From: DUZB01 sp964407525
GTDB lineage: Bacteria; Desulfobacterota; DSM-4660; Desulfatiglandales; Desulfatiglandaceae
DNA length: 11,412 nt
Reading direction: 5' to 3'
Assembly (NCBI GenBank): GCA_964407525.1
Contig: CAYOWC010000151.1
Span: 1-11,412 of the forward strand
Made by a program: the position numbers and the translations under genes. Positions 1-5,628 of the stretch are shown here, piece by piece. The stretch's first letter is position 1; every line of letters begins with the position of its first letter. The notes beneath the pieces are model-generated. The model had not been told where the DNA came from, did not search any database, and saw only the letters and a program-made list of their open reading frames with translations.

Positions 1-164
1 AGAAAACATACCCCATTTCCGGGAAAAGTGTAAACTTATGGATGAAGGATGCCGAGAACTGATTGTATTTTTTTATTCTAACTGACGAGATTATGCAAGT
101 TTTAATGGAAATGCCTATCCCTCCCAGGGGCTCAGTTTCGGAATTTGCTCCAACAGCATCTTAT

Positions 165-374
165 TCAAATTACCTGGTAGTGGATTTCTGCAAATACAGG
201 GATTCCTGGCAGGTCAAAGTCTTCGTCCGTGATGTTTTGTACAACCGATTCGAATGGGCTGTTTAAATACCCGGTTTCCGGCTGGCTGACCGAATCTATG
301 ATAATGCAGCCCGGAATCAGGGCAAACCAAAATGCCGGAACTGGAATGACTATTAACGCCTTATTTCTTTTCAT
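165..374 (-). CDS. Small exported protein, possible lipoprotein, unknown function
   Basis: A 69-residue protein of no family I recognise. It begins MKRNK, followed by a hydrophobic stretch (about residues 6-27) with Cys at residue 24 in the context LIPGC. This looks like a signal peptide with a possible lipobox, although Pro at -2 is unusual. The rest is short, polar and acidic (ITDEDFD) and ends HYQVI. The start at 374 is chosen because the - strand carries AAAGGAGG, with GGAGG 7 bases before that ATG. The in-frame ATG at 437 would add 21 basic residues and has no such site. The gene points away from the ATPase gene at 559. No downstream partner lies inside the window. I infer an envelope or secreted peptide; the function is unknown. 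A pseudogene remnant of a longer secreted protein is possible. Confidence 0.5.
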   Translation of the reverse strand: MKRNKALIVIPVPAFWFALIPGCIIIDSVSQPETGYLNSPFESVVQNITDEDFDLPGIPVFAEIHYQVI

Positions 375-558
375 GCCTCTTCCTCCTTTATTGCGGATAT
401 TATCAGTAATCCTTCTAAATGCAACAGAAAAGAGCACCTCTTAGAGGATCTGTTGTTCCGGTTGATGAAAACTACCGGGGTTAATTATGTTTCACGATGA
501 AATTTAACCGGCTGAAAATCGATTGACAGGTCCTGAAACGGGTGTTAGACTTCGAAGC
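375..558. other. Divergent intergenic region with two dyads
   Basis: Intergenic region between the divergent genes at 374 (-) and 559 (+). It holds CAACAG (422-427) facing CTGTTG (450-455), with CCTC-TTA-GAGG (437-447) between them, and CCGGT (458-462) facing ACCGG (474-478). These could be operators or hairpins serving the divergent pair. They are short and may be chance. Confidence 0.25.
523..551 (+). promoter_or_regulatory. Candidate sigma70-type promoter, possibly leaderless
   Basis: TTGACA at 523-528 is a perfect -35 box. Seventeen bases later comes TAGACT (546-551), matching 4 of 6 positions of TATAAT. A start of transcription about 7 bases past the -10 would fall at 558-559, which is the A of the ATG of the next gene. 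No strong Shine-Dalgarno sequence precedes that ATG, so a leaderless transcript is plausible. Confidence 0.4.
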
Positions 559-1845
559 ATGGACCAACACATTTACCAAGTGCTGCTTCGACTCAATCCC
601 TGGATCACGGATTCAGGGAAATGGCCTGAATGTACGGAAAAATACATTCCTGAATCCTTTGTTCCGCGCCTTCAAACTCCATCTTTAAGAGCCGATCGGG
701 TCACGTTGCTCATCGGGCCTCGCCAGAGCGGAAAATCCACTCTGATCTGGCGACTTATAAACCAACAAACCGACCCATATCTCTACCTCAACTGTGAAGA
801 ACCTTCCCTGCGGGAACTCGCTGCATCTCCAGCTCTTTTTCTCGATGCGGTGGAAAAAATTGCACCGGATGCCGACGGTTTTTTTCTGGACGAGGTTCAA
901 CATCTTGATGAGGCGGGGTTGTTCCTGAAAGGGCTTGCGGATCTGAGGATCCATAAGCCCATTGTGGCGACGGGTTCGTCCAGTTTCCATCTTCGTGCAA
1001 AAACCCGGGAATCTCTGGCGGGAAGGGCGGAACGTCACCTGATTCTTCCATTTTCTTTTGAGGAGGTTCGGCCCGAGCATCGTGCGCCTGCGGTTCAAGC
1101 GGTGAAGAACGGGCGTATCTGGGAAGAACTGTTGCTGTGGGGGGGATACCCGGAAGTCTATCTGTCCCGGGAAAAACAGCCTGTTTTGAACCGGTTGGTA
1201 GAGGCTTTCATCTTACGGGATGCCTCGGATCTGTACCGAATCAAAAACCCCCGGGCCTTTCGCCGACTCTTGGGTTTGGCGGCTTCTCAGATCGGGGATC
1301 TGGCCAATTTTTCCAACCTGGCGGAAGTACTCGGCATCAGTGTGAACACGGTGGCACAATATTTGAGTATTTTGGAAGAGAGTCATATTATTCAACTGGT
1401 AAAGCCCTATGTGGGTGGAAAACGGGCTGAAATAACGTCAAGACCCAAAATATACTTCATGGACAACGGCTTGCGAAATGCCCTTTTTGGTGGCTTTACA
1501 CCGATTGAGGATCGCTCCGACATGGGTAAATTGATGGAAAACCTTGTCTTTACGGAACTGTGCAAATATACGAACCCCCTGCTGGATACCATCCATTTCT
1601 GGCGCAGTTCTTCCCAGGCCGAGGTTGATTTTGTGTTGGTCAGAGAGGGTCGGTTGATGGCTGTGGAAGTCAAGGCTTCCCGCATGAAAAAGCCCAAGGT
1701 GAGTCGGTCATTGCGCAGTTTTATTGACGCTTATAAACCCCAGAGGGTGTTGGTGGTTAATAACGCTTTGAGGGAAAAGTTTATGATTAATGATACCCCC
1801 ATTCATTTTATTCTGGGAACAGAGTTGAAAAGCCAGCTTATTTGA
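559..1845 (+). CDS. AAA ATPase with DUF4143-type PD-(D/E)XK-like C-terminal domain
   Basis: A 428-residue protein of the widespread AAA_14/DUF4143 ATPase family. Visible parts: Walker A GPRQSGKST (53-61); Walker B FFLDEV (108-113); a sensor-like VATGSSS (136-142); a helix-turn-helix-like segment LAEVLGISVNTVAQYL (about 254-269); and a C-terminal nuclease-like core with AEVDFVL (354-360) and VEVKAS (369-374), the D and ExK of the PD-(D/E)XK fold. Length and domain order are normal for the family. I take ATG 559 as the start. The in-frame TTG at 523 lies in a -35-like sequence and would add 12 residues of no family character. The family is common and patchy in bacteria, often in accessory DNA, and its molecular role is mostly unproven. 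It is cytoplasmic and appears to be a single-gene unit followed by a 143-base gap. Confidence 0.85.
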   Translation: MDQHIYQVLLRLNPWITDSGKWPECTEKYIPESFVPRLQTPSLRADRVTLLIGPRQSGKSTLIWRLINQQTDPYLYLNCEEPSLRELAASPALFLDAVEKIAPDADGFFLDEVQHLDEAGLFLKGLADLRIHKPIVATGSSSFHLRAKTRESLAGRAERHLILPFSFEEVRPEHRAPAVQAVKNGRIWEELLLWGGYPEVYLSREKQPVLNRLVEAFILRDASDLYRIKNPRAFRRLLGLAASQIGDLANFSNLAEVLGISVNTVAQYLSILEESHIIQLVKPYVGGKRAEITSRPKIYFMDNGLRNALFGGFTPIEDRSDMGKLMENLVFTELCKYTNPLLDTIHFWRSSSQAEVDFVLVREGRLMAVEVKASRMKKPKVSRSLRSFIDAYKPQRVLVVNNALREKFMINDTPIHFILGTELKSQLI

Positions 1846-1976
1846 GAAATGATTTGAAATTTTCACACCCAGCAATGCCCTTTAAGGACAGGCCGAAAGG
1901 GTTGGCTTGCGTTTATCTAGTTTATCGCATTTGCATGAAATTCAAGGGGTATTTTTAGAAACCAATTTTCTTAAAG
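1846..1976. other. Intergenic gap with weak hairpin
   Basis: A 131-base gap. CCCTTT and AAAGGG around 1877-1900 could form a weak stem with a loop of about 14 bases and no T-run. No promoter stands out. Confidence 0.2.
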
Positions 1977-1978
1977 AT

Positions 1979-1982
1979 GGAG
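1979..1982 (+). promoter_or_regulatory. Ribosome binding site deciding the start at 1989
   Basis: GGAG lies 6 bases before ATG 1989 but overlaps the alternative ATG at 1977, so translation should begin at 1989. The same TGGAGTT stretch precedes the paralogue at 4852, which shows that the duplicated unit includes its translation signal. Confidence 0.6.
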
Positions 1983-1988
1983 TTGAAC

Positions 1989-2882
1989 ATGGCTGGAATT
2001 GCGGATTTTGACATCACCACTGCGATTTACGAAGGGGCCAATACCAACGTCTTTCGTGCCGTAAGAATGTCCGACAACCAGCCGGTTATTCTCAAAACCA
2101 CATCAAATGCCCATCCATCCCCCAATGAAATGGCACGCTACCGGCATGAATACCATATCCTGAAATTCCTCAAACCGAATGTCCCAAAACACGTGGTACA
2201 GGTGCTGGATCTGGTTGTGAACGATCACCGGCCGTATCTAGTGATGGAAGATTTTGGAGGTGTTGATCTCGGAACCCTAAAGCTGAAGCGATCCGAGCTG
2301 GACAGCTACGCCAAAACAGCATCCGATTCCTCAAACCTCATCCTCAAGAATCTGAGTGGCGCGGTGAAGATCGTACAGGGTTTCAAGCAGGTGGCCGTGG
2401 ACCAGACCAGCGGGGAACGGCGTGAGTTTAAACTCAAAGCCTATATCGAAGATGTGCTGTTGAGCCTGAAGCCGAAACTCAAAAAAACCAAACATAAGGT
2501 AACGGTGAGCTGCCCGGAGGACCTGACCCTGGACAGCTTCCCCGGCGCCCTTTCTCAGATTATTTCAAATTTGGTTATGAATTCCCTGATTCACGGTTTT
2601 GAGGGAATAGAGCAGGGCGAGATCACCTTTGATGCCGCCGAAGATAACGGCTCCATCATCCTCACCTACCGGGATGACGGCAGGGGGATGGGCCGGAAAA
2701 CCCTTTCCAGAATCCTTGATCCCTTTTTTACCACCAAGCGCTCCCAGGGGGGCAGCGGGCTGGGGATGCATATCGTCCATAACCTGGTGACCCAGACCCT
2801 TGGGGGGACTATCTCATGTAAGAGTAAGCCCAAAAATGGTATAATGATTAGAATGCAAATTCCAGTGGCAGACGGCAGGTAA
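1989..2882 (+). CDS. Chimeric kinase N-lobe / histidine kinase ATPase-domain protein (collapsed paralogue)
   Basis: A 297-residue protein made of the two ends of the large kinase at 4852-10575. Residues 1-97 match the start of that protein (78 of 97 identical by hand) and carry the kinase N-lobe, including the ATP lysine in PVILK. Residues 98-297 match its C-terminal histidine kinase end at about 80%. They show an N box (SNLVMNSLIHGF), G1 (DDGRGMG), F box (DPFFTTKR) and G2 (GGSGLGMHIVHNLV). The junction is GTL/KLKRSELD. Everything between is absent: the kinase catalytic loop and DFG region, the STAND ATPase, the GAF domain, and the H-box with the phospho-accepting His. It can therefore bind ATP at most and cannot act as an ordinary kinase. 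It may be a relic of an in-frame deletion, or a small interacting or inhibitory protein. The long open frame with a sound ribosome site argues that it is translated. Confidence 0.75.
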   Translation: MAGIADFDITTAIYEGANTNVFRAVRMSDNQPVILKTTSNAHPSPNEMARYRHEYHILKFLKPNVPKHVVQVLDLVVNDHRPYLVMEDFGGVDLGTLKLKRSELDSYAKTASDSSNLILKNLSGAVKIVQGFKQVAVDQTSGERREFKLKAYIEDVLLSLKPKLKKTKHKVTVSCPEDLTLDSFPGALSQIISNLVMNSLIHGFEGIEQGEITFDAAEDNGSIILTYRDDGRGMGRKTLSRILDPFFTTKRSQGGSGLGMHIVHNLVTQTLGGTISCKSKPKNGIMIRMQIPVADGR

Positions 2883-2989
2883 TAGTCCGGTGTTTCAACC
2901 CCGGGAAAAATGAATTCCTTGATTCCTTGAAGAAAAACGAGGTTGTTTATGATGAACGATATGTTTGGGTTTGAATGGAGCATTTCCAA

Positions 2990-3100
2990 TTCTGCCGTCC
3001 CGATGGGACTGGTTGTGTGCACATGAAAAACCCCGGCAATAAATTGCCGGGCTATTGCCTGCCGCCCCGATGGGGCTTTTATAGTCCCGTAGGGACGACA
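2990..3100. repeat. Cluster of four REP-like palindromes
   Basis: Four short hairpins lie in the 269-base gap between genes: GTCCC-GAT-GGGAC (2997-3009); a 9-bp stem CCCGGCAAT/ATTGCCGGG (3032-3051); GCCCC-GAT-GGGGC followed by TTTT (3064-3080); and GTCCC-GTA-GGGAC (3084-3096). The shared GAT/GTA loops and flanking TGCCG units suggest one repeat family. It resembles repeated extragenic palindromes, a kind sometimes mobilised by REP-associated (RAYT) transposases. No transposase is in the window. The third hairpin could also end + strand transcripts. The second, with TTTTT on the - side, resembles a terminator for the - strand, where no gene is visible. Confidence 0.65.
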
Positions 3101-3151
3101 GTTTTAACCCCAGAAAAATTTTATAGAACGTAGGAAGCAGGAGAGTCGAAA

Positions 3152-4738
3152 ATGAGCACATACACCAAACCAAAACGGTTTTTTGAAGACAGCGGTGTGG
3201 TGGACCCGGCCAGTTCCTATCATGTAGCCCTTGAAAATGTGGCCAATACCCGGGGGCAGGATATGAGGACGATGGTGGATCTGGGTCGTTATTTTTCCAT
3301 ATTTGCGCCCCGGCAGAGCGGTAAAACCACCTTTTTCAGGGATTTTTGCAGGACCCTGTCGAAAAATCCCACCTACATTCCCATTTTGCTGAGCTTTCAG
3401 TATATGAAAAATTTTTCCGGGGAGGAATTCTATGGACGTATCCAGGGAAATCTCTCCGAGCAGCTGGCGGGTCGCCTGGAAGCCGTTGGGTGCCCTGAGA
3501 AAGAGTCGGTCAAGGGGTTTCTGGCGTCTCCCATGCTTGCCACGCACATGGGGCTTTATGATTTTTTTAAGTCCCTGAATCGCCTCATCCAGAACAAGAA
3601 GATTGTCATTTTTATCGATGAATTCGATGGGATTCCCAGATCGGAACTGGAAGATTTCCTGAACACCCTTCGTGAGCTGTATCAGGAGTACAAGGGTCGC
3701 CGGGACAAGGCCCTTTACGCCGTGGGTCTTGTGGGCATTCGAAATATCACCAAACTGGTAGTGGGGGGCGTGTCACCGTTTAACATCGCCGACCAGGTGA
3801 AACTCCCATCCTTCAGTTTACAAAACATTAGAGATCTATACGGACAGTACACCGTTGAAACCCATCAGCCCTTTTCGGCAGGGGCGGTTGAACGGGTATT
3901 TCGAGAGACGGAAGGACAACCCTGGCTGGTGAACCGCCTGGGGACCATTTTGACCGTGGACATTTGTCCTATAACCACAAAGGTGATTACCGAAAAAGAC
4001 GTTGAAAAAGGCGTTGAGCGACTTCTTTATGAGGATAATAATCATTTTGACAATATTACTGAAAAGGCGAAACAATTCAGGGAAGCTTTTGTGGATGTAG
4101 TTTTTGACGGTGTGCGCTACATTCCCGGGGATGAGGCGCAATCGCTTTTACTGACCCATGGTTTGATTAGAACCGAAGGCGAAAGGGTATTGGTGGCCAA
4201 CGCTATCTATCGGAAAAGATATACGAAGACTTTTTTCAGTGAAGCCGGTGTTGCGGCGGATACGACCCTTAAAGGGTATTACACCTCTGATGGATTTCTG
4301 AACATGACGTCCATTTTGCTTGATTTTGAAGACTACATTATGCAGATCGGTGTCAATGCCTTTTATTCCCCCGGAAAGCCTTACGAGAAAACCGGCCAGT
4401 TTCTGCTCACCGCCTGGTTGTACCAGTTTGTGGAAGCCGGCAGGGGAGATCTTCGGTACGAGGTTCCCAGCGGTCTGGGGCGGATGGATCTTTTGCTGAC
4501 CTACCGGGGCCGGAAATATATCATCGAAACCAAGATCAACCGTTCCAACGCGGAGAGAACCATTGAAAAGGCCGTGGAGCAGGTGGTCGGGAAATACCTG
4601 ACCACCGAGAAAGCAGATGAGGGGTACATCGTGATTTTTGATCTCCTCAAAAAAGTGGGGGAAGTTGAAAGCCCCCGTGAGTTGGAAATGGATGGGAAGA
4701 AATTGATGGTTTTTCTTATGGGGATTGGAAAGGATTGA
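3152..4738 (+). CDS. AAA-like ATPase with PD-(D/E)XK nuclease-like C-terminus
   Basis: A 528-residue cytoplasmic protein of an ATP-binding family distinct from the DUF4143 gene upstream. Visible parts: Walker A APRQSGKTT (52-60); Walker B IVIFIDEFDG (151-160) after a basic helix; an arginine-rich, winged-helix-like middle; and a C-terminal PD-(D/E)XK-like core with GRMDLLL (D446) and IIETK (E459, K461). The start is supported by AGGAG (3139-3143) 8 bases before the ATG. Family members combine an AAA_35-like ATPase with a Holliday-resolvase-like fold. They are scattered through accessory DNA, and no firm function is known to me. It sits between two copies of the same kinase family, separated from the first by the palindrome cluster. 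Roles in defence, DNA transactions or gene mobility would all be inference. Confidence 0.8.
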   Translation: MSTYTKPKRFFEDSGVVDPASSYHVALENVANTRGQDMRTMVDLGRYFSIFAPRQSGKTTFFRDFCRTLSKNPTYIPILLSFQYMKNFSGEEFYGRIQGNLSEQLAGRLEAVGCPEKESVKGFLASPMLATHMGLYDFFKSLNRLIQNKKIVIFIDEFDGIPRSELEDFLNTLRELYQEYKGRRDKALYAVGLVGIRNITKLVVGGVSPFNIADQVKLPSFSLQNIRDLYGQYTVETHQPFSAGAVERVFRETEGQPWLVNRLGTILTVDICPITTKVITEKDVEKGVERLLYEDNNHFDNITEKAKQFREAFVDVVFDGVRYIPGDEAQSLLLTHGLIRTEGERVLVANAIYRKRYTKTFFSEAGVAADTTLKGYYTSDGFLNMTSILLDFEDYIMQIGVNAFYSPGKPYEKTGQFLLTAWLYQFVEAGRGDLRYEVPSGLGRMDLLLTYRGRKYIIETKINRSNAERTIEKAVEQVVGKYLTTEKADEGYIVIFDLLKKVGEVESPRELEMDGKKLMVFLMGIGKD

Positions 4739-4851
4739 AATTTGGGGGATGTAATGGAAAAAGGGGGTATGAGACGGACGATCCGGCAAAAAACCGGCGG
4801 GATGTTCAGGTTACAGAAAAACGGATTCTCTCAAATGTGGAGTTCTAAACA
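4739..4851 (+). promoter_or_regulatory. Upstream region of the large kinase gene with conserved ribosome site
   Basis: A 113-base gap. Its last 25 or so bases resemble those before ATG 1989. GGAG (4839-4842) lies 9 bases before ATG 4852. Two CCGG tetramers around an A-run (about 4782-4797) could pair weakly. No convincing promoter or terminator is seen. Confidence 0.35.
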
Positions 4852-5199
4852 ATGGCTGAATTAAATGGTCTTGATATTACCGGTACAATATACGAAGGTA
4901 CAAATACGCACGTCTTTCGTGCCCTAAGGGCATCCGATAACCAACCGGTTATTCTCAAAACCACATCAAATGCTCATCCATCCCCCAATGAAGTGGCACG
5001 CTACCGGCATGAATACCATGTCCTGAAATCCCTCAAACTGAATAATCCAAAACACGTGGTACAGGTGCTGGACCTGGTTGTGCACGACCACCGGCCGTAT
5101 CTGGTGATGGAAGATTCGGGTGGCGCCGACCTCGGGACGCTTATCAAATCCGGCACTATGGATCTGGAGCAACTGCTATTATGTTGTGAGTCGGCTTAA
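4852..5199 (+). CDS. N-terminal fragment: Ser/Thr kinase N-lobe
   Basis: A 115-residue product, of which residues 1-109 are genuine kinase sequence and the last six (LCCESA) come from the insertion. It has the N-lobe only: a degenerate glycine loop (IYEGTNTHVFRA), the ATP lysine in PVILKTTS, and an alpha-C-like RHEYHVLKSL. It lacks the catalytic HxD loop and the DFG-like motif, which lie beyond the insertion at 5578-5586 and 5641-5649. It is about 80% identical to residues 1-97 of the chimera at 1989. If made, it would be an orphan N-lobe with no activity of its own. Confidence 0.6.
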   Translation: MAELNGLDITGTIYEGTNTHVFRALRASDNQPVILKTTSNAHPSPNEVARYRHEYHVLKSLKLNNPKHVVQVLDLVVHDHRPYLVMEDSGGADLGTLIKSGTMDLEQLLLCCESA

Positions 5200-5312
5200 C
5201 CCACCGAAAGTAATGACGAATTCGTATCGTCCTTTGGATATCCTAATTTCGATTTAAAAACAATGGGTTGCCTCAATTCTTAATTGCTCTCAAAAAAATT
5301 CTCACAACATAA
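5179..5312. repeat. Nested foldable module bounded by a perfect 12-bp inverted repeat
   Basis: TTATGTTGTGAG (5179-5190) is exactly complementary to CTCACAACATAA (5301-5312). Inside lie AACCCA/TGGGTT (5198-5203, 5264-5269); directly within that CC-G-AAAG/CTTTGG (5204-5210, 5232-5237) capped by GACGA/TCGTC (5215-5219, 5227-5231) with a 7-base loop; and beside it CAATT-CTT-AATTG (5274-5286). Together these allow a branched fold of either strand. Confidence 0.5.
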
Positions 5313-5483
5313 CAATGGCCCCCCGGAAACACTCCTCCTATGGTCTTTTATGACGGGGAATATGCCCTGGAGGCGAAAACAAGAAGCAAATCCGGTATAA
5401 CCAACCTGGAAAGAACAAGAATAATATGCAAAGTAAAAGAACTTTTTCAAAGTTTTCTTATTTCAAGAAAACAGGCACATAAA

Positions 5484-5514
5484 CTCACGCAACATAATAA
5501 TACGCGCAACATAA
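5484..5514. repeat. Tandem right-end repeats of the element
   Basis: CTCACGCAACATAA (5484-5497) and CGCGCAACATAA (5503-5514) are direct repeats 17 bases apart. The inner one resembles the complement of the left end with two bases (GC) added. Duplicated ends suggest either two transposase sites or one element inserted into another. A separate 8-bp hairpin, GTTTTCTT/AAGAAAAC, lies at 5452-5472. Confidence 0.5.
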
Positions 5515-5628
5515 CTTCTATATATCGCCGTCAAGACCGCTTCTGCCCTCGGTGAAATCTACCAGGCCCACATCATCCACAAAGACATCAAGCCCGCCAA
5601 CATCCTGTTTAACCCTGAAACCGGCGTT

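Larger units (their letters stand above)
5179..5514. mobile_element. 336-bp inverted-repeat element (MITE-like) inside the kinase gene
   Basis: The left end is TTATGTTGTGAG (5179-5190). The right end read inward is TTATGTTGCGCG (5503-5514 complement), matching at 10 of 12 positions. The flanks CTGCTA (5173-5178) and CTTCTA (5515-5520) match at 5 of 6 positions and may be a target duplication. The kinase homology stops and resumes exactly at these borders. No transposase fits in 336 bases, so it would move only with help from elsewhere. Two further copies of the terminal repeat lie inside, at 5301-5312 and 5484-5497. I cannot assign it to a named insertion sequence family. Confidence 0.7.

Noticed and set aside
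63..266. + strand frame of 67 codons at the left edge
   Set aside because: No ribosome site or family resemblance, and it overlaps the better supported - strand gene.
523..558. TTG 523 as the start of the DUF4143 gene
   Set aside because: It falls in a -35-like box and adds residues unlike the family; ATG 559 is more likely.
3031..3056. Terminator for the chimera gene at 2882
   Set aside because: The strong stem has its T-run on the - strand side, not downstream on the + strand, so it suits the repeat cluster better.
2997..3096. CRISPR array
   Set aside because: The units are short palindromes of different stem sequence with irregular spacing, not identical repeats with spacers.
5301..5320. 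Integron attC recombination site
   Set aside because: ACATAACAATGG loosely resembles an attC end, but no matching inner boxes or partner core site were found, and the 12-bp inverted repeat is not attC-like.
5179..5514. Intein, group I or group II intron
   Set aside because: In-frame stops exclude an intein. No intron boundary or domain V-like sequence was seen, and the inverted ends with a near target duplication fit a transposable element better.
5340..5555. A 71-codon open frame across the insertion element and its right border
   Set aside because: No ribosome site or recognisable domain, biased composition, and it crosses the element end into kinase sequence in the wrong frame.
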